Assembly: GCF_035987325.1 (NCBI RefSeq)
Contig: NZ_CP108488.1
Location: 2,294,001 to 2,358,000, forward strand
Length of the DNA stretch: 64,000 nucleotides
Direction: 5' to 3'
From: Streptomyces sp. NBC_01244
GTDB taxonomy: Bacteria; Actinomycetota; Actinomycetes; Streptomycetales; Streptomycetaceae
In this document: in pieces, positions 1 to 8,714 of the stretch
Position numbering within the stretch: the stretch's first letter is position 1
Layout: the number at the start of each line of letters is the position of its first letter
Notes under the pieces: generated by a model
What the model saw: the letters and a program-made list of their open reading frames with translations, nothing else
Told to the model about the DNA's origin: nothing
Database searches by the model: none
Position numbers and translations under genes: made by a program

Positions 1-1
1 G

Positions 2-511
2 CTGCTCGGCGCCATGATCGGCTCGGTCCTGATGTGGCTCGCCTACTACGGACAGTTCCAGGCGCACCTGGCCGACCCGGAGCACATCCGCGACGCCAAG
101 CTCGGCCCCGAGGACCCGCACCCGCACGACGTGGCCGGCCCGGTGCTCGGCATCTTCTCCACGGGCCCCGAGATCCGCAACGTCGTCCAGAACCTCACCA
201 CCGAGATCATCGGCACCGCCGTCCTGGTCCTGGCCATCCTGACCCAGGGCCTCCAGGACGACGGCAAGGGCCTCGGCGTCATCGGCGTCCTGATCACCTC
301 GTTCGTCGTCGTCGGCATCGGCCTCTCGCTGGGCGGCCCGACCGGTTACGCCATCAACCCGGTGCGCGACCTCGGCCCCCGCATCGTCCACTCCCTGCTG
401 CCGCTCCCCAACAAGGGCGGCTCGGACTGGAGCTACTCCTGGATCCCGGTCCTCGGCCCCCTCGCGGGTGCCGCGCTCGCCGGCGGTCTGTACAACATCG
501 CGTTCGCCTGA
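2..511 (+). CDS. glpF: Glycerol uptake facilitator (MIP family), 5' end missing
   Basis: The reading frame is open from base 2, so the start lies before the window and only the C-terminal half, about 170 residues, is visible. It contains the last transmembrane helices of an aquaglyceroporin and the second pore loop, followed by the conserved R-D-L-G-P-R that belongs to glycerol facilitators. The protein would let glycerol diffuse through the cytoplasmic membrane. It is followed after 78 bp by glpK and then glpD, the usual streptomycete glycerol operon. The second NPA box reads N-P-V instead of N-P-A (bases 356-364). An upstream IclR-type regulator (gylR) is expected outside the window but not seen. 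Confidence 0.93.
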   Translation: MLGAMIGSVLMWLAYYGQFQAHLADPEHIRDAKLGPEDPHPHDVAGPVLGIFSTGPEIRNVVQNLTTEIIGTAVLVLAILTQGLQDDGKGLGVIGVLITSFVVVGIGLSLGGPTGYAINPVRDLGPRIVHSLLPLPNKGGSDWSYSWIPVLGPLAGAALAGGLYNIAFA

Positions 512-589
512 TCAGTAATCGGCACCACGGCACCATCCGCACCGCCATTCTGATTCCGCCTACTTCGACACCTGCCAGGAGCAGCCACC

Positions 590-2116
590 ATGACCACCAG
601 CACCGGCCCCTTCATCGCCGCGATCGACCAGGGCACCACCTCCTCCCGCTGCATCGTCTTCGACCGTGACGGGCGCATCGTCGCCGTCGACCAGAAGGAG
701 CACGCGCAGATCTTCCCGAAGCCGGGCTGGGTCGAGCACGACGCCGTCGAGATCTGGACCAACGTCCAGGAGGTCGTCGCCGGAGCCATCGCCAAGGCGG
801 AGATCACCGCCGCCGACGTCAAGGCCGTCGGCATCACCAACCAGCGCGAGACCACCGTCATGTGGGACCGCCACACCGGCGAGCCCGTGCACAATGCGCT
901 CGTCTGGCAGGACACCCGCACCGACGCCCTGTGCAAGGAACTCGGCCGCAACGTCGGCCAGGACCGTTTCCGCCGCGAGACGGGCCTGCCGCTGGCGAGC
1001 TACTTCGCCGGCCCGAAGGCCCGCTGGCTGATCGACAACGTCGAGGGCCTGCGCGAGCGCGCCGAGGCCGGGGACATCCTCTTCGGCACCATGGACTCGT
1101 GGGTCATCTGGAACCTGACCGGCGGACCCCAGGGCGGCGTGCACGTCACGGACGTCACCAATGCCTCGCGCACCATGCTGATGAACCTGCACACCCTGGC
1201 CTGGGACGAGAAGATCGCCGAGTCCATGGGCGTCCCGCTCAACGTCCTCCCGGAGATCAAGTCCTCCGCCGAGGTCTACGGCCACGTCAAGGAGGGCGTC
1301 CTCGCGGGCGTCCCGGTCGCCTCGGCGCTCGGCGACCAGCAGGCCGCGCTGTTCGGCCAGACCTGTTTCGCCGAGGGCGAGGCGAAGTCCACGTACGGCA
1401 CCGGCACGTTCATGCTGATGAACACCGGCGACAAGATCATCAACTCCTACAGCGGCCTGCTGACCACCGTCGGCTACCAGATCGGCGACCAGAAGCCGGT
1501 CTACGCGCTGGAGGGCTCCATCGCCGTCACCGGCTCGCTCGTCCAGTGGATGCGCGACCAGATGGGCATGATCAAGACCGCGGCCGAGATCGAGACCCTG
1601 GCCTCCTCCGTCGAGGACAACGGCGGCGCGTACTTCGTGCCCGCCTTCTCCGGCCTGTTCGCCCCGTACTGGCGCTCCGACGCCCGCGGTGTGATCGCCG
1701 GCCTCACCCGGTACGTCACCAAGGCGCACATCGCCCGTGCCGTCCTGGAGGCCACCGCCTGGCAGACCCGCGAGATCACCGACGCCATGACCAAGGACTC
1801 GGGCGTCGAGCTCGCCGCCCTCAAGGTCGACGGCGGCATGACCTCCAACAACCTGCTGATGCAGACGCTCTCCGACTTCGTGGACGCCCCCGTGGTGCGC
1901 CCGATGGTCGCCGAGACCACCTGCCTCGGCGCCGCCTATGCCGCCGGCCTGGCCGTCGGCTTCTGGCCCGACACCGATGCCCTGCGCGCCAACTGGCGCC
2001 GCGCGGCGGAGTGGACCCCGCGGATGCCCGCCGAGCAGCGGGAGCGCGAGTACAAGAGCTGGCTCAAGGCCGTGGAGCGGTCCATGGGCTGGGTCGATGA
2101 CGAAGACGCCAGCTGA
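590..2116 (+). CDS. glpK: Glycerol kinase
   Basis: This enzyme phosphorylates glycerol with ATP to glycerol 3-phosphate in the cytoplasm and so traps what GlpF lets in. The 508-residue product has the full length of the FGGY kinase family. The N-terminal phosphate-binding motif I-D-Q-G-T-T-S-S-R is near residue 14. The substrate-binding W-Q-D-T-R-T is near 104. The second ATP-binding motif D-G-G-M-T-S-N-N is near 413. An AGGAGCAGCCACC ribosome binding site fixes the ATG start. The gene sits between glpF and glpD, and the 43-bp gap to glpD suggests one transcript. Confidence 0.97.
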   Translation: MTTSTGPFIAAIDQGTTSSRCIVFDRDGRIVAVDQKEHAQIFPKPGWVEHDAVEIWTNVQEVVAGAIAKAEITAADVKAVGITNQRETTVMWDRHTGEPVHNALVWQDTRTDALCKELGRNVGQDRFRRETGLPLASYFAGPKARWLIDNVEGLRERAEAGDILFGTMDSWVIWNLTGGPQGGVHVTDVTNASRTMLMNLHTLAWDEKIAESMGVPLNVLPEIKSSAEVYGHVKEGVLAGVPVASALGDQQAALFGQTCFAEGEAKSTYGTGTFMLMNTGDKIINSYSGLLTTVGYQIGDQKPVYALEGSIAVTGSLVQWMRDQMGMIKTAAEIETLASSVEDNGGAYFVPAFSGLFAPYWRSDARGVIAGLTRYVTKAHIARAVLEATAWQTREITDAMTKDSGVELAALKVDGGMTSNNLLMQTLSDFVDAPVVRPMVAETTCLGAAYAAGLAVGFWPDTDALRANWRRAAEWTPRMPAEQREREYKSWLKAVERSMGWVDDEDAS

Positions 2117-2159
2117 CCGCACAGCGGCGCAATCGACGAGCAAGTAGGAGTCAACGGAC

Positions 2160-3767
2160 ATGAGCACCCTGCAGAGCGTTCCCACCCTGGGTACGCACCC
2201 GACCGCCGGTTCGAACGCGAGCCGCGCCGAGACCCGTGAGCAGCTGGCGAAGGCCACGTACGACCTGCTGGTCATCGGCGGTGGGATCCTGGGCACCTCG
2301 GTGGCCTGGCACGCCGCGCAGTCGGGTCTGCGGGTCGCCATGGTGGACGCCGGCGACTTCGCCGGCGCCACCTCCTCGGCCTCCTCCAAGCTCGTCCACG
2401 GCGGCCTGCGCTACCTGCAGACCGGTTCGGTCAAGCTGGTCGCCGAGAACCACCACGAGCGCCGGGTCCTGGCCAAGGACGTGGCCCCGCACCTGGTCAA
2501 CCCGCTCACCTTCTACCTCCCCGTCTACAAGGGCGGTCCGGTGGGCGCGGCGAAGCTGGGCGCGGGCGTGTTCGCGTACTCGGCGCTGTCGGGCTTCGGC
2601 GACGGCATGGGCAAGATCATTTCTCCGGCCCGTGCCGCCGCCGACAACCCGGGTCTGAAGACGGACAACCTGAAGGCCGTAGCCGTCTACTACGACCACC
2701 AGATGAACGACTCGCGCGTCGCCGTCATGACGGTCCGCGCGGCCGTCGAGTCGGGCGCGGTCGTCCTGAACCACGCCGAGGTCACCGGGCTGCGCATGAC
2801 GCGCGGCCGGGTCTCGGGCGCCGAGCTCAAGGACCGCCTGGACGGCACCGAGTTCGGTGTGGACGCCCGCGTCGTGCTCAACGCCACCGGCCCGTGGGTG
2901 GACCACCTGCGGCGCATGGAGGACAAGCACTCGATGCCGTCCATCCGCCTTTCCAAGGGCGCGCACATCGTGATGAAGCGCAAGTCGCCGTGGAAGGCCG
3001 CCATGGCCACCCCGATCGACAAGTACCGCATCACCTTCGCCCTGCCGTGGGAGGACCAGCTGCTGCTGGGCACCACCGACGAGGTGTACGAGGGCGACCC
3101 GGCGGACGTGCGGGCCACCGAGGGCGACATCCAGCAGATCCTGGACGAGGCGGCCTTCTCGGTGAAGGACGCCGATCTGGACCGCTCGCTGATGACGTAC
3201 GCCTTCGCGGGCCTGCGCGTGCTGCCCGGCGGTCCCGGCGGGGTGGAGAAGGCCAAGCGCGAGACGGTCGTCTCCGAGGGCGCGGGCGGCATGCTGTCGG
3301 TGGCCGGCGGCAAGTGGACCACGTACCGGCACATCGGCCGCGTGGTCATGGACAAGCTGGCCAAGCTTCCGGGCAGCCCGCTGACCGACGACATGGAGCC
3401 GGTGAAGTCCCTCGTACGACGGATCGCGCTGCCCGGTGTCGCCAACCCGAACGCGGTGGCTCACCGGCTGCTCGTGGACCGCGAGCCGGGCTCCCGGATG
3501 GACCCGCTGACCGCCCGGCACCTGGCCTCGCACTACGGTTCGCTGGCCTTCGACATCGCGCGGATCGCGAACGAGGACCCGGCACTGGCCGAGCGGATCC
3601 ACCCGGACGGGCCGGAGATCTGGGCGCAGGTCGCCTACGCACGGGACAACGAGTGGGCCGAGACGGCCGACGACGTGCTGCGCCGCCGTACGACGGTGAC
3701 GGTGCGCGGTCTGGACAGCGCCGAAGTGCGCGGCCGGGTCGAGGAGATGCTGGCCGACAAGGCATAA
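2160..3767 (+). CDS. glpD: Aerobic glycerol-3-phosphate dehydrogenase
   Basis: This membrane-associated FAD enzyme oxidises glycerol 3-phosphate to dihydroxyacetone phosphate and passes electrons to the quinone pool. The dinucleotide-binding motif V-I-G-G-G-I-L-G-T-S is at about residues 38-47, after a 34-residue leader. The substrate-site motif S-S-K-L-V-H-G-G-L-R-Y-L is near residue 77. The C-terminal accessory domain of GlpD proteins is present, and 535 residues is normal for the family. TAGGAGTCAACGGAC before the ATG is a good ribosome binding site. It is the last gene of the glycerol operon and is followed by a strong hairpin terminator. Confidence 0.97.
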   Translation: MSTLQSVPTLGTHPTAGSNASRAETREQLAKATYDLLVIGGGILGTSVAWHAAQSGLRVAMVDAGDFAGATSSASSKLVHGGLRYLQTGSVKLVAENHHERRVLAKDVAPHLVNPLTFYLPVYKGGPVGAAKLGAGVFAYSALSGFGDGMGKIISPARAAADNPGLKTDNLKAVAVYYDHQMNDSRVAVMTVRAAVESGAVVLNHAEVTGLRMTRGRVSGAELKDRLDGTEFGVDARVVLNATGPWVDHLRRMEDKHSMPSIRLSKGAHIVMKRKSPWKAAMATPIDKYRITFALPWEDQLLLGTTDEVYEGDPADVRATEGDIQQILDEAAFSVKDADLDRSLMTYAFAGLRVLPGGPGGVEKAKRETVVSEGAGGMLSVAGGKWTTYRHIGRVVMDKLAKLPGSPLTDDMEPVKSLVRRIALPGVANPNAVAHRLLVDREPGSRMDPLTARHLASHYGSLAFDIARIANEDPALAERIHPDGPEIWAQVAYARDNEWAETADDVLRRRTTVTVRGLDSAEVRGRVEEMLADKA

Positions 3768-3785
3768 GCGGTGGCGTGAAAGGGC

Positions 3786-3817
3786 AGAGGGGCGGTTCCA
3801 GGGGGAACCGCCCCTCT
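3786..3817 (+). terminator. Hairpin terminator after glpD
   Basis: A perfect 14-bp stem (3786-3799 with 3804-3817) closes a 4-nt loop 19 bp after the glpD stop. There is no T-tract, which is usual for streptomycete terminators. It ends the glycerol operon before the PAC2 gene. Confidence 0.85.
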
Positions 3818-3894
3818 GTCGTGGGCTGTGGCCGGTGCCTCATGAAGGCTTAGGCTGACCCACGTACACAAGGGAACTTCGGAAGGAGACCTGG

Positions 3895-4896
3895 GTGATC
3901 GAGCTTGAGGGCGTGCCCGAGCTGATCGACCCGGTCATGGTGGCCGCGTTCGAGGGCTGGAACGACGCGGGTGACGCGGCCTCCGGTGCGGTCGCACACC
4001 TGGACCGGGAGTGGAAGGGCGAGGTCTTCGCGGCTCTGGACGCCGAGGACTACTACGACTTCCAGGTCAACCGGCCGACGGTGTGGCTGGACAACGGGGT
4101 ACGGAAGATCACGTGGCCGACGACCCGGCTTTCGGTGGTCCGGATCGGCGGGACCAAACCGCGCGACCTGGTGCTGGTGCGGGGCATCGAACCGTCCATG
4201 CGGTGGCGTTCGTTCTGCAACGAGATCCTGGGCTTCGCCCACGAGCTGGGCGTGGAGATGGTCGTCATCCTGGGGGCGCTGCTGGGCGACACCCCGCACA
4301 CGCGCCCGGTGCCGGTCAGCGGGGTGACCTCGGACGCCGATCTGGCGCGGACGATGGACCTGGAGGAGACCAAGTACGAGGGCCCGACGGGGATCGTGGG
4401 CATCCTCCAGGAGGCCTGCACGCATGCCGGGGTGCCGGCGGTGTCCCTGTGGGCGGCGGTGCCGCACTACGTGTCCCAGCCGCCGAACCCGAAGGCCACC
4501 CTCGCGCTGCTCAACCGGCTGGAGGATCTGATCGACATCCGGATCCCGCTGGGCGAACTCCCCGAGGACGCGCGGGCGTGGCAGCTGGGCGTGGACCAAC
4601 TGGCCGCGGAGGACAGCGAGGTGGCGGAGTACGTCCAGACGCTGGAGGAGGCGCGGGACACCGCGGACCTGCCGGAGGCCTCCGGGGACGCGATCGCCCG
4701 GGAGTTCGAGCGGTACCTGCGGCGGCGGGATCCTTCCGCCGGCGCGGAGCCGGGTGACGGGTCGTACCTGAGGGACACCTCGGGTGGCATGCCGCGGGCG
4801 CCGAAGCGGAAGTCTGAGCCGTCCGGGTCCGGGGACGAGCCCCCGGCCCCTCCGGCGGCCTCGCCGGACGAGGACGAGACGCCTCCGGAGGCGTAG
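3895..4896 (+). CDS. PAC2 family protein
   Basis: The 333-residue product matches the PAC2 (proteasome assembly chaperone 2-like) family of actinobacteria. An N-terminal stretch with F-E-G-W-N-D-A-G-D-A-A is near residue 22, and the alpha/beta core includes V-S-L-W-A-A-V-P-H-Y-V near residue 183. The last 55 residues are Pro/Glu/Ser-rich and probably disordered. The GTG start is chosen because GGAAGGAG lies 6-7 nt before it. A TAGGCT box at 3850-3855 could be its -10. The molecular role of actinobacterial PAC2 proteins is not established; a link to proteasome assembly or protein turnover is only family-level inference. It converges on mshC across a bidirectional terminator. Confidence 0.9.
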   Translation: MIELEGVPELIDPVMVAAFEGWNDAGDAASGAVAHLDREWKGEVFAALDAEDYYDFQVNRPTVWLDNGVRKITWPTTRLSVVRIGGTKPRDLVLVRGIEPSMRWRSFCNEILGFAHELGVEMVVILGALLGDTPHTRPVPVSGVTSDADLARTMDLEETKYEGPTGIVGILQEACTHAGVPAVSLWAAVPHYVSQPPNPKATLALLNRLEDLIDIRIPLGELPEDARAWQLGVDQLAAEDSEVAEYVQTLEEARDTADLPEASGDAIAREFERYLRRRDPSAGAEPGDGSYLRDTSGGMPRAPKRKSEPSGSGDEPPAPPAASPDEDETPPEA

Positions 4897-4910
4897 CCGG
4901 ACGGTGGGCC

Positions 4911-4955
4911 GCGAAAGGGCGGGGCGGGGATCTTCTCCCCGCCCCGCCCTTTCGC
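4911..4955. terminator. Bidirectional hairpin between PAC2 gene and mshC
   Basis: A perfect 20-bp GC-rich stem (4911-4930 with 4936-4955) encloses a 5-nt loop in the gap between two convergent genes, so it can stop transcription from both sides. Confidence 0.88.
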
Positions 4956-4961
4956 CGTATC

Positions 4962-5080
4962 CCGGGGCTCCGCCCCGGACCCCGCTCCTCAAACGCCGGA
5001 GGGGCTGGGATTGCCTGACGGCAGTCCCAGCCCCTCCGGTTACGTCCAGGCGCGGGGGTCCGGGGGCGGAGCCCCCGGCC
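4962..5080. repeat. Dispersed intergenic repeat with second hairpin
   Basis: The stretch holds GGGGCTCCGCCCC (4964-4976), then CTCCTCAAACGCCGG (4985-4999), then a 15-bp stem (4996-5010 with 5025-5039), and finally an inverted GGGGGTCC/GGAGCCCCC block. The CTCAAACGCCGG and GGGGCTCCGCCCC elements recur at 61.5 kb in another convergent or terminator position. It looks like a multi-copy streptomycete intergenic element. Confidence 0.7.
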
Positions 5081-5097
5081 ACGGCGCCGCAGGTTGC

Positions 5098-6327
5098 TTA
5101 CAGGGCCACGCCCAGCAGGGCGTCGACCGTGCGGGACACGAGGCCCGGCGCCGATTCGTCGTCCCCGTCGGAGACGAGCTGGCGCTCGACCCAGCGGTCC
5201 ACCGCCGCGAGAGCAGCAGGGGCGTCCAGGTCGTTGGCGAGGGCCTCGCGGACCTCCTCGACGAGGGCGTCCGCCGCGATGCCGTCGGGGCGGGAGACGG
5301 CCGCGCGCCAGCGCTCCAGGCGGGCCACCGCCTCCGCGAGGACCTCGTCGGTCCATTCCCAGTCGGCGCGGTAGTGGTGCGAGAGCAGGGCCAGGCGGAT
5401 CGCCGCCGGGTCCACGCCGGCCCGGCGCAGCGCCGATACGAAGACCAGGTTGCCCTTGGACTTCGACATCTTCTCGCCGTGCAGCGCGACCATCCCGGCG
5501 TGCACGTACGCCTTGGCCATCGGGAACTCGCCCGTCAGCACCTGGGCGTGCGAGGCGCCCATCTCGTGGTGCGGGAAGGCCAGGTCGGAGCCGCCGCCCT
5601 GGATGTCGAAGGTCATCCCCAGGTGGTCCAGGGCGATGGCCACGCACTCGATGTGCCAGCCGGGCCGGCCGCGGCCCAGCGAGCCGCCGTCCCAGCTCGG
5701 CTCGCCCGGGCGGGCCGCCATCCACAGCATCGGGTCGAGCGGGTTCTTCTTGCCCACGCGGTCCGGGTCGCCGCCCCGCTCGGCCGACAGCAGCCGCATC
5801 GCCTCGGCGTCCAGGTTGGACACCTTGCCGAAGTTCGGGTCGGACTCCACGGAGAAGTAGACGTCGCCGTCCAGCTCGTAGGCGGCGCCCGCGTCCCTCA
5901 GCCGCTCGACCAGCGGCACGATGCCGGGTATGGCCTCGACGGCGCCGATGTAGTGCTGCGGAGGCAGCATCCGCAGGGCGGTCATGTCCTCACGGAAGAG
6001 AGCGGTCTCGCGTTCGGCGAGCTCGGTCCAGTCCTGGTTGTCGCGCAGGGCCCGCTCCAGCAGTGGATCGTCGACGTCCGTGACGTTCTGGACGTAGATG
6101 ACCTGCCGCTTGGTGTCGAGCCACACGCGCTGCACGAGGTCGAACGCGTTGTAGGTCGCCGCGTGACCGATGTGCGTCGCGTCGTACGGGGTGATCCCGC
6201 AGACGTAGATACGGGCGACGGGACCGGGGGCGAGGGTGATCGTCCCTTGGGTCGCGGTGTCGTGGATCTGGAGGTCGCGGCCCTTGCCAGGAAGGGCGGG
6301 GACCTCAGAAGCGGGCCAGGCATGCAT
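5098..6327 (-). CDS. mshC: Cysteine:glucosaminyl-inositol ligase MshC (mycothiol biosynthesis)
   Basis: MshC joins cysteine to GlcN-myo-inositol using ATP in the mycothiol pathway, the main thiol buffer of actinobacteria. The product is a shortened cysteinyl-tRNA synthetase. The N-terminal motif [10 protein letters not shown] near residue 40 carries the zinc cysteine. H-I-G-H is near residue 52 and the K-M-S-K-S loop is near residue 287. The tRNA-binding C-terminal region is mostly absent, and 409 residues fits MshC rather than CysS. There is no ribosome binding site; TAGGCT (6334-6339, minus strand) lies 6 nt before the ATG, so the mRNA is probably leaderless. The uncharacterised trio lies directly upstream. 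Confidence 0.96.
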   Translation of the reverse strand: MHAWPASEVPALPGKGRDLQIHDTATQGTITLAPGPVARIYVCGITPYDATHIGHAATYNAFDLVQRVWLDTKRQVIYVQNVTDVDDPLLERALRDNQDWTELAERETALFREDMTALRMLPPQHYIGAVEAIPGIVPLVERLRDAGAAYELDGDVYFSVESDPNFGKVSNLDAEAMRLLSAERGGDPDRVGKKNPLDPMLWMAARPGEPSWDGGSLGRGRPGWHIECVAIALDHLGMTFDIQGGGSDLAFPHHEMGASHAQVLTGEFPMAKAYVHAGMVALHGEKMSKSKGNLVFVSALRRAGVDPAAIRLALLSHHYRADWEWTDEVLAEAVARLERWRAAVSRPDGIAADALVEEVREALANDLDAPAALAAVDRWVERQLVSDGDDESAPGLVSRTVDALLGVAL

Positions 6328-6452
6328 GTCTCGAGCCTAACCGGACAGGTGTTCATCAAACGAACCGGACCTGCACTGTTGTCCTGATCGGCACTCTTGC
6401 GCCACGGCCGGTTCTGTGCGTACGTCCTGCTGCGGGACCCGGCCCGGCCCGG

Positions 6453-7265
6453 TCAGACGGGCGGCCACGGGATCGCGGGCCACTGACCCGAGGGCTGAGG
6501 ATGCTTCCCGGTGCGCAGCAGCAGGGCCACGCGGGCCCGTACGGCGTCCAGCTCGGCGGTGGTGACCAGTTCGGCCAGGCGGGTGGCGAGGGGCTGCCCG
6601 GCGGCCAGGGCGGCCTCCAGGGAGCTCAGCACGGATCCCGCTTCCTCGGTCAGCGGCTCCCCGGCCCAGCCCCACAGCAGGGTGCGCAGCTTGTCCTCGG
6701 TGTGGAAGGTCACTCCGTGGTCGATGCCGTAGAGGCGTCCGCCGGGAGCGGGCAGCAGGTGGCCGCCCTTGCGGTCGCCGTTGTTGATCACCGCGTCGAG
6801 GACGGACATGCGGCGCAGCCGTTCGTCGTCGGCGTGCACGAGGAGCGCGGTGCGGCCCTCGCCGACCTCGGCGAAGGCGACGGGCTTCCAGCCCTCCCCC
6901 GCTTCCTCGCCGTCCACGAGCGCGAGCAGTTCCGCCTCGGGGGACTCCCCCGTCTCGATCCACTGCTGGACCATGCCCTCGCCGTACGGTCCGTCGCGCA
7001 GCACGGTCGGGGGCACCAGCCCCCAGCCGGTGGCCTCGGAGACCAGGTACGCGGCGACCTCGCGCTGGGCGAGGTTCCCGTCGGGGAAGTCCCACAGCGG
7101 GCGCTCGCCCTTGACCGGTTTGTAGACGCAGTCGGTGCTCGCGTCCCCGTGCGTGACGGTGCACAACAGGACGGCGTTGGACGCCTCCCGGATCCGGCCG
7201 ACGACGGTGAGTTCCCCGCGGGCCAGCAGTGCTTCCAATGCCGCCGTTCCCCCCGTGGCGTTCAC
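6453..7265 (-). CDS. Kinase-like protein of the SCO1664/TIGR03843 family
   Basis: The 270-residue product belongs to a conserved actinobacterial family that has been described as distantly related to phosphatidylinositol 3/4-kinases. Kinase-like traits include V-Y-K-P near residue 47, N-N-G-D-R-K-G-G-H near residue 160 and G-I-D-H-G-V-T-F-H near residue 180, where acidic residues could bind metal. Its GTG start overlaps the stop codon of the DUF3090-type gene by 4 bp (GTGA), which indicates translational coupling. An open frame continues upstream of that GTG but is a shadow of the neighbour. The substrate is unknown. Confidence 0.85.
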   Translation of the reverse strand: MNATGGTAALEALLARGELTVVGRIREASNAVLLCTVTHGDASTDCVYKPVKGERPLWDFPDGNLAQREVAAYLVSEATGWGLVPPTVLRDGPYGEGMVQQWIETGESPEAELLALVDGEEAGEGWKPVAFAEVGEGRTALLVHADDERLRRMSVLDAVINNGDRKGGHLLPAPGGRLYGIDHGVTFHTEDKLRTLLWGWAGEPLTEEAGSVLSSLEAALAAGQPLATRLAELVTTAELDAVRARVALLLRTGKHPQPSGQWPAIPWPPV

Positions 7266-7852
7266 GCCTGGCGCCGGTAGCCGTTCTGGCGCGGGCAGAC
7301 GTGCCCTTCTGGGTCCAGCGGGAGGCTGCACAGCGGGCAGGGCGGACGGCCCGCGTTGACCACGTCCAGGGCCCGCTTGGTGAAGGCCCGGGCCTGGGCG
7401 CCGGTGAGGCGGACGCGCAGCATGGGCGGCCCGTTCTCCTCGTCCTGGAGCAGCCGCTCCTCCGCCTCGGCGAGGTCCTCCTCCGAGTCGGCGTCGAGCT
7501 CCACCAGGGCCTGCGCCTCGACGATCATGCGCTGGTCCTCGCCGTCCCAGGCCAGGGCCATGGTGCCGACGCGGAACTCCTCCTCGACGGGGACGTCCAG
7601 GGGTGCGGTGTCGGTCGCCTCGGCGGGGGCCACGGCCGGGACGGGGGCATTGCCCCCGGTGCGCCGTACGACCTCGTCGAGCAGCTCTTCCATCCGCTCC
7701 GCGAGCGCCGCCACCTGGGTCTTCTCCAGGGAGACGGAGGTGACGCGGGGGCCGGTGGAGGCCTGCAGGAAGAACGTACGGCGTCCAGGCAGGCCGACCG
7801 TGCCGGCCACGAAACGGTCCGGTGGGTCGTAGAGGAACACCTGACGGGGCAC
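7262..7852 (-). CDS. DUF3090 / TIGR03847 family protein
   Basis: This 196-residue protein is the second member of an uncharacterised actinobacterial trio. The conserved N-terminus P-R-Q-V-F-L-Y-D-P-P-D-R-F-V-A-G-T-V-G marks the start at the GTG, which has GGAGA 8 nt upstream; the frame is open further but the extension is not conserved in style. The C-terminus has C-P-L-C and H-V-C-P, a possible zinc-binding cluster. It is flanked by the phosphomutase-like gene (77 bp upstream) and overlaps the kinase-like gene by 4 bp. No biochemical function is known to me. Confidence 0.85.
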   Translation of the reverse strand: MPRQVFLYDPPDRFVAGTVGLPGRRTFFLQASTGPRVTSVSLEKTQVAALAERMEELLDEVVRRTGGNAPVPAVAPAEATDTAPLDVPVEEEFRVGTMALAWDGEDQRMIVEAQALVELDADSEEDLAEAEERLLQDEENGPPMLRVRLTGAQARAFTKRALDVVNAGRPPCPLCSLPLDPEGHVCPRQNGYRRQA

Positions 7853-7929
7853 GTCCAGTCTCCAAGCGTCGGCAGCAGGGGCAGGGCTGCGCCCATGGGT
7901 TGGCCCGTCCACCCTACTGCGCCGTTCGA

Positions 7930-8652
7930 TCACACCGCGCCCGCACCACCCCCTACGACCGCCTCACCGCCCGCTTCCGTGTCGTCCCCGGCCGCGGCGG
8001 CGTCCGGCGACGCGTTGTCGCGGGGCGCGAAGGAGGAGAAGTCCCCGGTGTCGCCGAGGCGGAGCAGGAAGGGTCGGGTCGGCGTGTAGCGGATGGCGGT
8101 GACGGAGCAGGGGTCGACGTGGATCCGCTGGAAGAGGTCCAGGTGCATGCCGAGGGCGTCCGCGACAAGGGACTTGATGATGTCGCCGTGCGAGCACATC
8201 AGGTACACGGCGTCGGCGCCGTGCTCCTCCTCGATCCGCGCGTTCCAGTCGCGTACGGCGTCCACGGCGCGGGCCTGCATGGCGCGCATGGACTCGCCTC
8301 CGGGGAAGGCTGCGGCCGAGGGGTGCTGCTGGACGATGCGCATCAGCGGTTCTCCGGACAGTTCGGAGAGTTTGCGGCCCGACCAGTCGCCGTAGTGGCA
8401 TTCGCCGATCCGCTCGTCGGTGTGCAGGGCGAGACCGGGCCGGGCCGCCAGCAGCGGGGCCAGGGTTTCGCCGCACCGCTCCAGCGGGCTGGTGACGGCC
8501 GCGGCCAGGGGCACGGCGGCGAGCCGCCCGGGCAGCGCGGCGGCCTGTGCGGCTCCGTGCTCGTCGAGGGTCACCCCCGGGGTCCATCCGGCGAGCAGCC
8601 CTGCGGTGTTGGCGGTGGACCGCCCGTGTCGTACGAGGATCAGCGTGGCCAT
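7930..8652 (-). CDS. Histidine phosphatase family protein (MSMEG_4193-type phosphomutase-like)
   Basis: The 240-residue product has the phosphoglycerate-mutase superfamily motif L-V-R-H-G-R-S-T-A-N at residues 6-15, with His9 as the predicted phospho-acceptor. A second catalytic histidine lies in M-C-S-H-G-D near residue 156. It heads the trio with the DUF3090-type and kinase-like genes, all pointing away from corA. The family context (kinase plus mutase) suggests phosphate transfer on an unknown metabolite, which is inference. TACCCT (8659-8664, minus strand) lies 6 nt before the ATG with no ribosome binding site, so the transcript is probably leaderless. The Ala/Gly-rich C-terminal 25 residues are low complexity. 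Confidence 0.88.
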   Translation of the reverse strand: MATLILVRHGRSTANTAGLLAGWTPGVTLDEHGAAQAAALPGRLAAVPLAAAVTSPLERCGETLAPLLAARPGLALHTDERIGECHYGDWSGRKLSELSGEPLMRIVQQHPSAAAFPGGESMRAMQARAVDAVRDWNARIEEEHGADAVYLMCSHGDIIKSLVADALGMHLDLFQRIHVDPCSVTAIRYTPTRPFLLRLGDTGDFSSFAPRDNASPDAAAAGDDTEAGGEAVVGGGAGAV

Positions 8653-8714
8653 GGCAGAAGGGTATGCGGTACCGCCGGCGTGCGGACGGGGCCGGGGCAG
8701 GGAACAATGCGCGA

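Noticed and set aside
560..3602. Minus-strand open frames opposite glpK and glpD
   Set aside because: They are antisense shadows of well-defined glycerol genes, with Gly/Val/Asp-rich nonsense composition.
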